Source: Chitinophaga sp. YR627 (lineage in GTDB: Bacteria; Bacteroidota; Bacteroidia; Chitinophagales; Chitinophagaceae). Taken from it: a stretch of DNA of 64,000 bases. The notes beneath the pieces are model-generated. The model ran no database searches. It was not told the origin of the DNA and was given only the letters and a program-made list of their open reading frames with translations. Positions 53,102 to 61,193 of the stretch are shown here, piece after piece. Where the stretch lies: contig NZ_FOUX01000003.1 in assembly GCF_900114995.1 (NCBI RefSeq), positions 744,001 through 808,000 of the forward strand, in the 5' to 3' direction. Position numbers and translations under genes: made by a program. Each line of letters begins with the position of its first letter. Position 1 is the first letter of the stretch.

Positions 53102-55231
53102 TTATGATTCTGTAACCGGAGTTTGTGACTCGATCAGGGTGAGGAATTCATCTTCCGTCAGTATCCTGATCGTATTGATCTTTTTCGCTTTTTCCAGTTT
53201 GCTGCCGGCCTCTTCACCAACGATCAGGAAGTTCAGCTTGCTGCTTACACCGCTTAATATTTTACCGCCCTGTTGCTCTACCATCGCTTCTGCATCATTG
53301 CGTTTCAGCTTGTTCAGCGTACCGGTGAAAAGGAAGGTTTGTCCGTCGAGACTACCGCCGCCCTGATGATCTGCTTTGGTGCTTTTCAGATTAAGTCCCA
53401 GTGACTCTAATTCTTCCAGCATACGGATACTATCATCCAGGTGGAAGAACTGGTTGATACTACCGGCTACTTTCGGTCCGATATCTTCCAGTGCGAGTAA
53501 CTGTTCTTCTGTCCAGTCTTTGAGGTCCAGCAGATGGTTAACAGCATTGGCGAGTGTCTTAGCCGTTGTTTCGCCTACATAGCGAATACCCAGACCGAAT
53601 ATCAGTCTGTGTAAAGGCTGCGTTTTTGACTGCTCAATGGCGCTTTGCAGATTGGTGAGTGATTTCTTACCAAAGCCTTCCAGCTTTTCCAGTTGGGCGA
53701 AGTCTATTTTATAAATACCCGGAATGTCTTTCATCAGTCCCAGGCCATAGAATTTACGTACGTTGCTCTCTCCCAGACTACGAATATCCATTGCGTCTTT
53801 GCTGACGAAGTGGATCATTCTTTCTACTACCTGTGCTTCACACATGAGGTTAATACAGCGCCATACGCTTTCACCTTCTGGTTTGAACAGTGGTTCATTA
53901 CACACCGGACATTCCGTAGGGAATCTGATCTCTTCTTCCGTACCATCGCGCATATCCGCGAGTGATTTCACGATGTAGGGAATAACGTCACCTGCTCTTT
54001 CTACCAGCACGGTATCACCTATTTTCAGGTCCTTTTCTTTTACTACATCTTCATTGAATAATGAAATGGAACCAACCGTAACACCGCCAATAGGTACAGG
54101 ATCGATTTTCGCAACAGGTGTAACGGAACCGGTACGACCTACCTGGAATTCAACCCTGCGCAGTTTACTGGTCGCCTGTCTGGCTTTGAATTTATAAGCC
54201 ATTGCCCAGCGCGGGTGGTGGGTGGTCATGCCCAGTTTGTCCTGCAGGGCATAATCATTCACCTTGATCACCATACCATCTATTTCATAAGGCAGATTGT
54301 CTCTTTCCTTCTCAAATTCCAGTACATAATCAATCACTGCCTGGATACCTTTTACCACTTTCATTTCCTTGGCAGGAGAGCGGAAGCCAAGGGTGGCCAG
54401 CAGTTGCAGGGTATTACTGTGTGTTTTGATCTCCTGTGGCTCAGCTTTTCCATCATCCATCACGTGATAGCTCATGTGGTAGAGGAATGCTTCCAGTCCG
54501 CGTTTGGCTACTTCACGCGGATCCACCATACGGAGTGAACCTGAAGCGGCATTGCGCGGATTGGCCAGCGGAGGCAGGTTATCAGCTATACGCTGGTCAT
54601 TATATGCTTTGAACGTATTCTTATTGATCAGCACTTCTCCTCTGATCTCTATGGATTGAATGCCATGCGCTGCGAAGTGTGCACTCAGCGGAATAGACCG
54701 TATCTGTTTGATATTAGCAGTAATATCTTCTCCGGATACGCCATCGCCGCGGGTAGCGCCACGTGTCAGCTTATCATTCTCATAAATCAGGGAAATACTG
54801 GCGCCATCAAACTTTGGTTCAATACAGTACTCGATCTCCGTCAGACCGCTGATCTCACGGGCCTTACGGTCCCAGTCGTTGAGATCATCCGCATTGTAGG
54901 AGTTTTCCAGACTTAACATCGGTACCAGATGCTGTACTGTGGGGAAATTCTTTGAAATACCCAGTGCAACGCGCTGAGTGGGGGAGTCGGCGCTGACTTT
55001 GTCCGGATTAGCGGTTTCCAGTTCTTTCAACCAGGCAAACAACTGATCGTATTCGTAATCACTTAAAACGGGGTCACTTTGCACATAATAACGCCAGTCG
55101 TTGTAAATAATAACCCGGCGCAGGTTCTCCAGCGTACTATCCAGGTCCTGGATAGTTTCTTTTTGCTGCAATTTTCCTAACAGGTCCTTTGCTAATTGAA
55201 GCAAAGTGATTTCTATTTCTTTCGTATACAT
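53102..55231 (-). CDS. ligA: NAD-dependent DNA ligase
   Basis: LigA seals nicks during replication using NAD. The 709-residue protein has the adenylation-site Lys in IEPKFDG (K140), the RGDG motif, a zinc site (CPVC...CINLMC), a helix-hairpin-helix region and a C-terminal BRCT domain (LDGQTFLFTGTLNKLKRND). The start is placed at the ATG at 55231 because the conserved ligase begins there (MYTKEIEITLLQ); an ATG at 55303 would add 24 unrelated residues. tadA follows. Confidence 0.96.
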   Translation of the reverse strand: MYTKEIEITLLQLAKDLLGKLQQKETIQDLDSTLENLRRVIIYNDWRYYVQSDPVLSDYEYDQLFAWLKELETANPDKVSADSPTQRVALGISKNFPTVQHLVPMLSLENSYNADDLNDWDRKAREISGLTEIEYCIEPKFDGASISLIYENDKLTRGATRGDGVSGEDITANIKQIRSIPLSAHFAAHGIQSIEIRGEVLINKNTFKAYNDQRIADNLPPLANPRNAASGSLRMVDPREVAKRGLEAFLYHMSYHVMDDGKAEPQEIKTHSNTLQLLATLGFRSPAKEMKVVKGIQAVIDYVLEFEKERDNLPYEIDGMVIKVNDYALQDKLGMTTHHPRWAMAYKFKARQATSKLRRVEFQVGRTGSVTPVAKIDPVPIGGVTVGSISLFNEDVVKEKDLKIGDTVLVERAGDVIPYIVKSLADMRDGTEEEIRFPTECPVCNEPLFKPEGESVWRCINLMCEAQVVERMIHFVSKDAMDIRSLGESNVRKFYGLGLMKDIPGIYKIDFAQLEKLEGFGKKSLTNLQSAIEQSKTQPLHRLIFGLGIRYVGETTAKTLANAVNHLLDLKDWTEEQLLALEDIGPKVAGSINQFFHLDDSIRMLEELESLGLNLKSTKADHQGGGSLDGQTFLFTGTLNKLKRNDAEAMVEQQGGKILSGVSSKLNFLIVGEEAGSKLEKAKKINTIRILTEDEFLTLIESQTPVTES

Positions 55232-55532
55232 ATAAAAAATGCTATCAGAACGTAAAATACAAATACTTTGAAAGTAATGGTTAAAATCATTTAAATCGGC
55301 CACTGTGGCTCATTGGCTTATAATTTCGTATTTTTTACACTTATTATTTTTAAAAAAAAGATGTTAAAAATGTTTTTTATTAACAAAAATTTAATTAAGA
55401 TTGTGTAACGAAACGAAAGTATCTGAAAGGCCAAAATTTAAATCTGAGTTTCTAAGGTAGCAATTGCCAATTTGAAGACCCGCTACGAAAGAAATTCAAA
55501 TGAACGAAGAAATGTAGAGATTCAAACATATT

Positions 55533-55726
55533 GCTTTTATATTATTCCATGTTACGTAAAAACACGCTTTTATAAATTTCCATGTTAGTGCTTTTATGAT
55601 TCTACGTTAGTGCTTTTATATAATTCTACGTTAATGCTTTTATGTAATTCCATGTTAGAATATTAGCTTTTATAAGTTCCACGTTTTATAGATTCCACGT
55701 AAAATATTATCTAATTCCACGTCAAT
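55533..55726. repeat. Array of eight degenerate repeats
   Basis: About eight copies of an imperfect unit near GCTTTTATnnAATTCCACG, often followed by TTAG, lie between 55533 and 55726. The core TTCyAyGT begins at 55545, 55578, 55600, 55624, 55648, 55677, 55693 and 55715. Spacing is irregular (16-33 bases), with 22-24 bases most frequent. No protein is encoded. It is upstream of ligA in noncoding, AT-rich sequence. Function is unknown. Confidence 0.75.
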
Positions 55727-55767
55727 GAAATCTAGCGATGTGCATTTTGCCTCGTGTAGATTTTCTT

Positions 55768-55804
55768 CCCCTGCATAAATTTTTTATGCAGGGGCATTTT
55801 ATTT
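55768..55804 (+). terminator. Orphan terminator-like hairpin
   Basis: CCCCTGCATAA (55768-55778) and TTATGCAGGGG (55784-55794) pair, followed by CATTTTATTT. No protein gene on the plus strand precedes it, so it could end a noncoding RNA that starts in or before the repeat array. Confidence 0.5.
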
Positions 55805-56022
55805 ATAGGCGTTTTTATACCTGGAAAACAGGCTGCCACCCGCAAAAGAAACATTTCGAAATGAAATAGCAATGATAGGTGATACATAGCCTCCTCAGCC
55901 ATAATCACTTGTCAGGTATACAAACAATTGTCCGTTCAGTGTATCTTCCTGTTAAAAATAACATTGCCTTGAATCCTTTATGGTGGCTGGTTCAGGGTTT
56001 ATTTCTACCATTAAAGGCCCAT
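55795..56022. other. Noncoding region between the orphan hairpin and the long hairpin
   Basis: About 230 bases with no recognisable gene, promoter or repeat. Confidence 0.4.
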
Positions 56023-56088
56023 TACGCCGCTATTACGCCGCTATTTCTTCGCTTATGAGCGAAGAAATAGCGGCGTAATAGCGGCGTA
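56023..56088. repeat. Perfect 31-bp hairpin with internal direct repeat
   Basis: The left arm (56023-56053) and right arm (56058-56088) are exact reverse complements around a TATG loop. Each arm contains two tandem copies of the 11-mer TACGCCGCTAT, then TTCTTCGCT. There is no T-run on either side, so it does not look like an ordinary terminator. It is 67 bases after the icmF stop codon. Confidence 0.8.
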
Positions 56089-56154
56089 GTAAGGGTGTAG
56101 TACGAAGAAAAGGGCATTTATACGAAGAAAACAAGGCTTTTCACCGGTTTACGC

Positions 56155-59100
56155 CTACATATTTCTTCTGTACTGACCACCTACTTCATAAAGTGCATGT
56201 GTAATTTGTCCGAGAGAGCAATGTTTCACTGTTTCCATCAGTTCTTCAAACAGATTCCCATTGTTAATGGCTACCTGCTGGAGTTGTTGTAATGCAGCAG
56301 TGCTGCGGTGATGATGTCGCTGTTGGAAAGCCGTCAGGGTATTGATCTGGAATTCCTTTTCTTCCTGTGTAGACCGGATCACCTCTTCCGGAATAACTGT
56401 CGGAGAGCCTTTTTTATTCAGGAAAGTATTCACACCAACGATCGGATAATCACCGGTATGTTTGAGCGATTCGTAATGCAGGCTTTCTTCCTGGATCTTA
56501 TTACGCTGATACATTCTTTCCATTGCACCCAATACACCGCCTCTTTCCGTGATCCGCTGGAATTCTGCCATCACGGCTTCTTCTACCAGGTCAGTCAGTT
56601 CTTCGATAAAAAAAGATCCCTGTGTAGGATTCTCATTTTTCGCAGTACCTAATTCCCGGTTGATGATCAGCTGGATAGCCATTGCCCTGCGCACGCTTTC
56701 TTCTGTAGGCGTGGTAATGGCCTCATCATAGGCGTTCGTATGTAATGAGTTACAGTTATCGTAAATGGCGTATAATGCCTGTAAGGTGGTACGGATATCG
56801 TTGAAGTCAATTTCCTGTGCATGCAGACTACGGCCGGAAGTCTGAATATGATATTTCAGTTTCTGCGAACGGTCATTGCCTTTGTATTTATACTTGATCG
56901 CTTTCGCCCATATCCGGCGGGCTACACGACCGATCACCGCATATTCAGGGTCCATTCCATTGCTGAAGAAGAACGAGAGATTAGGCGCAAAGTCATCGAT
57001 ATGCATACCGCGGCTCAGGTAATATTCCACATAGGTGAAACCATTCGCCAGTGTGAAAGCCAGCTGCGTGATAGGATTAGCGCCTGCTTCTGCAATGTGA
57101 TAGCCGGAAATGCTGACAGAGTAGAAATTGCGCACTTTCTGACTGATGAAATATTCCTGTACATCACCCATCAGCTTTAGTGCAAATTCAGTGGAGAAAA
57201 TACAGGTATTCTGTGCCTGATCTTCTTTCAGAATATCTGCCTGCACCGTACCCCGCGCAGTAGATAATGCATGCGCCTTTATCTTTTCATAGATCTCTTT
57301 ATCCAGTACCTCATCACCGGAAATCCCTAACAGTTTTAATCCCAGACCGTCATTGCCGGCTGGCAGATCGCCATTGTAATGAGGTAATGGATTATCGCTG
57401 AACTTTGCTTTGATCAGTGCATTCACTTTATCAGTCAGCCCATTCGCAGCGATATATTTTTCACACTGCTGATCGATAGCCGCATTCATGAAGAAGGCCA
57501 GCAGTATCGGTGCCGGACCGTTAATGGTCATAGACACAGAGGTCTTCGGATCACAGAGATCGAAGCCACTATACAGTTTTTTGGCATCATCCACAGTAGC
57601 AATGCTGACACCTGAGTTACCTACTTTTCCGTAAATATCCGGCCGGTGTGCAGGATCTTCTCCATACAGGGTCACACTGTCAAATGCAGTGCTGAGACGC
57701 TTGGCCGGCTGATCCAGAGATACATAGTGAAAGCGTTTATTGGTACGTTCCGGTCCGCCTTCTCCGGCAAACATACGGGTAGGATCTTCGCCTTCCCTTT
57801 TCAGCGGAAATACACCTGCTGCATAAGGGAATTCTCCCGGCAGATTTTCAGTCAGCTGCCAGCGGAGAATATCGCCCCAGTCGTTATATCTCGGCAGACT
57901 GATTTTAGGTATAGCAGACTGTGAAAGGCTTTCGCTGTAAAGCGGCAGTTTGATCACTTTATCTCTGACCTGGAATTCGTAGAAAGGAGCCGTGTATTGT
58001 TTTTTCAGCGCCGGCCAGTTGTCCAGTAATTGCTGGCATTCCGGATGTAACTGTGTGCGCAGGTGAGCGGCAATATCTGCCATTGCCTGCTGCTGATCTT
58101 CATTCAGCAGAGAAGCGGCTCCCTGTAACTGATACAGACGCGTGGCGATATTGCATTGTTCGTCTACCCATTTCCCATAATCGTGGATGCTTTCATTGAT
58201 CTCAGCCAGATAACGTACCCGTGCCGGCGGAATGATCTGCGATTTGGTAGTAGTGGCATCGGTTGTCTCGTGTGTAACATTACCGAAACGAACAGATTTT
58301 TTTTCATCGATCACTGCCAGCAATTTCTCAAAGAGCTGATTAATGCCATGGTCGTTGAACTGAGACGCGATGGTGCCGATCACCGGTAACTGGTCGTCGG
58401 TGGCGGTCCACAGGCTATGATTGCGTTTAAATTGCTTGCGTACATCATGCAGCGCGTCCAGTGCGCCTGCTTTATCAAACTTGTTGATAGCGATAACATC
58501 TGCATAATCCAGCATGTTGATCTTCTCCAGCTGAGAAGCAGCGCCATATTCAGGCGTCATCACATAGAGGGCTACATCGCAGTGATCTGTAATGGCGGTA
58601 TCACTCTGGCCGATACCGGAAGTTTCCAGTATGATCAGATCAAAACCAGCGGTTTTACAGATATCGATCGCTTCCTGTACGTGTGCGCTGACGGCTTTAT
58701 CACTTTCCCTGGTAGCGAGGGAGCGCATATAGGCGCGGGGATGGTGGATCGCATTCATACGGATACGGTCTCCCAGGAGGGCGCCACCGGTCTTTTTCTT
58801 GGAAGGGTCTACAGAAATGACGGCGATGGTCTGCTGATCAAAACTGCGGAGGAAGCGGCGCACGATCTCATCCGTCACACTGCTTTTACCCGCCCCACCG
58901 GTACCGGTAATACCTAAAACGACGCCAGCCCCTGTTTTCCGGGTGGGAAGCGTATCGGGCAACTGGTCATTTTCGGCTACGGTGATCGCCTGGGCAATCA
59001 GTTTGTCATTGCGGGAAGGCAGTTCCTGCAAATGGCCATTCAGCCCTTTGGTGGTGGTAAAATCGCATTGTCTGATCACATCTTCGATCATTCCTTCCAG

Positions 59101-59481
59101 TCCCATCTGACGGCCGTCGTCAGGAGAATAGAGCCGGGTAATACCGTATTGATGCAGTTCTGCTATTTCGGAAGGGAGGATGGTACCTCCGCCACCGCCA
59201 AATATTTTGATGTGACCGCATCCTTTTTCCCGGAGGAGGTCATACATGTACTTGAAAAATTCAAGGTGTCCACCCTGATAAGAAGTAATGGCAATACCCT
59301 GAGCATCTTCCTGGATGGCACAGTCCACAATTTCCGCTGCCGAACGATTGTGGCCCAGGTGGATCACTTCCGCGCCTTTTGCCTGCATAATGCGGCGCAT
59401 AATGTTAATGGCTGCATCGTGTCCGTCAAAAAGAGAGGCTGCCGTTACGATACGGACCTTGTTTGATAGGTTGTCAGTCAT
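56155..59481 (-). CDS. icmF: Fused isobutyryl-CoA mutase (IcmF-type)
   Basis: This is an adenosylcobalamin-dependent acyl-CoA mutase, 1108 residues, with its G-protein chaperone fused in. In order: a B12-binding domain (about 10-135, FDGHDAA with H21), a MeaB/ArgK-like GTPase (about 185-420, GTGGAGKSS, VISVDPSKKKTGGALLGDRIRM, AINKFDKAG), a linker and the mutase barrel (about 560-1100). This fused order is the IcmF signature; known enzymes interconvert isobutyryl- and n-butyryl-CoA, and some act on pivalyl- or isovaleryl-CoA. The substrate is not decided here. The long hairpin lies after the gene and a palindrome lies upstream. Confidence 0.94.
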   Translation of the reverse strand: MTDNLSNKVRIVTAASLFDGHDAAINIMRRIMQAKGAEVIHLGHNRSAAEIVDCAIQEDAQGIAITSYQGGHLEFFKYMYDLLREKGCGHIKIFGGGGGTILPSEIAELHQYGITRLYSPDDGRQMGLEGMIEDVIRQCDFTTTKGLNGHLQELPSRNDKLIAQAITVAENDQLPDTLPTRKTGAGVVLGITGTGGAGKSSVTDEIVRRFLRSFDQQTIAVISVDPSKKKTGGALLGDRIRMNAIHHPRAYMRSLATRESDKAVSAHVQEAIDICKTAGFDLIILETSGIGQSDTAITDHCDVALYVMTPEYGAASQLEKINMLDYADVIAINKFDKAGALDALHDVRKQFKRNHSLWTATDDQLPVIGTIASQFNDHGINQLFEKLLAVIDEKKSVRFGNVTHETTDATTTKSQIIPPARVRYLAEINESIHDYGKWVDEQCNIATRLYQLQGAASLLNEDQQQAMADIAAHLRTQLHPECQQLLDNWPALKKQYTAPFYEFQVRDKVIKLPLYSESLSQSAIPKISLPRYNDWGDILRWQLTENLPGEFPYAAGVFPLKREGEDPTRMFAGEGGPERTNKRFHYVSLDQPAKRLSTAFDSVTLYGEDPAHRPDIYGKVGNSGVSIATVDDAKKLYSGFDLCDPKTSVSMTINGPAPILLAFFMNAAIDQQCEKYIAANGLTDKVNALIKAKFSDNPLPHYNGDLPAGNDGLGLKLLGISGDEVLDKEIYEKIKAHALSTARGTVQADILKEDQAQNTCIFSTEFALKLMGDVQEYFISQKVRNFYSVSISGYHIAEAGANPITQLAFTLANGFTYVEYYLSRGMHIDDFAPNLSFFFSNGMDPEYAVIGRVARRIWAKAIKYKYKGNDRSQKLKYHIQTSGRSLHAQEIDFNDIRTTLQALYAIYDNCNSLHTNAYDEAITTPTEESVRRAMAIQLIINRELGTAKNENPTQGSFFIEELTDLVEEAVMAEFQRITERGGVLGAMERMYQRNKIQEESLHYESLKHTGDYPIVGVNTFLNKKGSPTVIPEEVIRSTQEEKEFQINTLTAFQQRHHHRSTAALQQLQQVAINNGNLFEELMETVKHCSLGQITHALYEVGGQYRRNM

Positions 59482-59538
59482 ATTGTTCTGGTGTTTGAAC
59501 GTGGTTACGGCAAACGTGGAGCCGGTAAAGTCCGTAAT

Positions 59539-59553
59539 TTACGAAAATCGTAA
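59539..59553. promoter_or_regulatory. Palindrome between divergent icmF and GH125 genes
   Basis: TTACGA-AAA-TCGTAA is a perfect dyad 15 bases long, 58 bases upstream of the icmF ATG. Its form fits a TetR/MarR-like operator, but no regulator gene is adjacent. Confidence 0.4.
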
Positions 59554-59658
59554 CTGTGGAATATTGCCGTATTTTTTTATTTTCACCCCATTATTCACGT
59601 TTATGAGTTGCAGGTCGTAGAAACAAATGCAATCGTAATAGAAAAATCTATATCAGCA

Positions 59659-61092
59659 ATGGTGGCAAGAAGAGATTTTATCAGAAACAGCAGTTTGCTG
59701 GCAGGCGCGGTAGCGCTGGGTTTCCCTAAGGCGGTATTCAGTAATCCGCTGGGTTATACTTCCCAACGTCCTCCGCTGGCACAACGTAAGTTTACCAGTC
59801 AGGCAGTGGAAAAGGCGATTACGAATATTAAAAAGGAGATCGCTGACCAGAAACTGGGCTGGATGTTTGAGAACTGTTTTCCGAACACCCTGGATACTAC
59901 CGTACAGTTTAAGGTAGAAAATGGCCGTCCGGATACATTTGTACTGACCGGCGATATCCACGCAATGTGGCTGCGCGACTCCACCGCACAGGTTTGGCCT
60001 TATCTGTCTCTGATAAAAGAAGACGATAAACTGAAACAACTGATCGCGGGTGTGGTGAACAGGCAGACCAAATGCGTACTGATCGATCCGTATGCGAATG
60101 CCTTCAACGAAGGACCGACCGGTAGTGAGTGGGATTCCGATCTGACCGAAATGAAACCTGAGCTGCACGAGCGTAAATGGGAAATTGACTCCCTGTGTTA
60201 TACCGTGCGTCTGGCTTATAACTACTGGAAAGTAAGTGGTGATGCAAGTGTACTGGATGATACTTATAAAAAAGCTGCTAAAACCATCGTGAAGACTTTC
60301 AAAGAGCAGCAGCGTAAAGAAGGTAAAGGTCCTTACAAATTCCAGCGTAAGACGCCGATCCAGTCAGATACTGCACCAAATGGCGGTTGGGGTGCACCAA
60401 TGCAGCCGGTTGGACTGATCGTTTCCCTGTTCCGTCCTTCTGATGATGCGACTGTATTCCCGTTCCTGATCCCATCTAACATGTTTGCCGTAGTATCCCT
60501 GCGTCAGCTGAGCGAGATCAGCGAAGTGGTATTCAAAGACGCCGCTTTTGCAAAAGAGTGTACAGAACTGGCTGACGAGGTAGACAGAGCGATCAAGGCA
60601 TATGCGATCGTAGAACATCCGCAGCTGGGTCATATGTATCCGCTGGAAGTGGATGGTTACGGTAACCGCCTGTTCCTGGATGATACCAACGTACCAAGTC
60701 TGCTGTCAATCCCTTATCTGGGTTATACCACAGCTGACGATCCGCTGTATCAGAACTCCCGTCACTTTGTATGGAGCACTTTCCATTGCTGGTTCTACAA
60801 AGGTAAATATGGTGATGGTGTAGGCAGTCCGCACACCGGTCCTGATTACATCTGGCCAATGAGTATCATCATGAAGGCGCTGACCAGCAGTAATCCGGAT
60901 GAAATCGCTGAGTGTATCAAAACCCTGCGTAACACAGATGGCGATACCGGCTTTATCCATGAGTCTTATCACAAGGATGATCCAACGAAATACACCCGTA
61001 AATGGTTTGCATGGGCGAATACCCTGTTTGGTGAGCTGATCCTGAAAGTAAGCCAGGAATATCCGCAGCTGCTGAAAAAACAGTACGCGTAA
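59659..61092 (+). CDS. GH125 exo-alpha-1,6-mannosidase-like protein
   Basis: This is a metal-independent glycoside hydrolase family 125 protein of 477 residues. A Tat-like leader (ARRDFIRNSSLLAGAVALGF) precedes the (alpha/alpha)6 barrel. Conserved segments are FVLTGDIHAMWLRDSTAQVWPY, GSEWDSDLTEMKPELHERKWEIDS and NGGWGAPMQPVGLIVSLFRPSDDA. Characterised GH125 enzymes release alpha-1,6-mannose from glycans. The ATG at 59659 is preferred because the leader begins there. A terminator follows. Confidence 0.92.
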   Translation: MVARRDFIRNSSLLAGAVALGFPKAVFSNPLGYTSQRPPLAQRKFTSQAVEKAITNIKKEIADQKLGWMFENCFPNTLDTTVQFKVENGRPDTFVLTGDIHAMWLRDSTAQVWPYLSLIKEDDKLKQLIAGVVNRQTKCVLIDPYANAFNEGPTGSEWDSDLTEMKPELHERKWEIDSLCYTVRLAYNYWKVSGDASVLDDTYKKAAKTIVKTFKEQQRKEGKGPYKFQRKTPIQSDTAPNGGWGAPMQPVGLIVSLFRPSDDATVFPFLIPSNMFAVVSLRQLSEISEVVFKDAAFAKECTELADEVDRAIKAYAIVEHPQLGHMYPLEVDGYGNRLFLDDTNVPSLLSIPYLGYTTADDPLYQNSRHFVWSTFHCWFYKGKYGDGVGSPHTGPDYIWPMSIIMKALTSSNPDEIAECIKTLRNTDGDTGFIHESYHKDDPTKYTRKWFAWANTLFGELILKVSQEYPQLLKKQYA

Positions 61093-61123
61093 CTATTACT
61101 CAATAATATAGTCTTTCAAATTG

Positions 61124-61160
61124 CTCATCCTTCGCATTTATGCGGAGGATGAGTATTTTT
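61124..61160 (+). terminator. Terminator after the GH125 gene
   Basis: CTCATCCTTCGCA (61124-61136) and TGCGGAGGATGAG (61141-61153) pair with one G-U, followed by TATTTTT. Confidence 0.85.
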
Positions 61161-61193
61161 GGACCTGTTTATAACAAAACTAATCCGTAACCC

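Noticed and set aside
55533..55726. CRISPR-like repeat array
   Set aside because: The units are short and degenerate, the spacing is irregular (16-33 bases), there are no unique spacers of constant length and no cas genes.
56023..56088. Long hairpin as the icmF terminator
   Set aside because: On the minus strand the stem is not followed by a T-run, and its length and internal duplication are unlike the other terminators in the window.
58417..58917. 166-residue plus-strand frame inside icmF
   Set aside because: It is antisense to the GTPase domain of icmF, with no homology or ribosome site.
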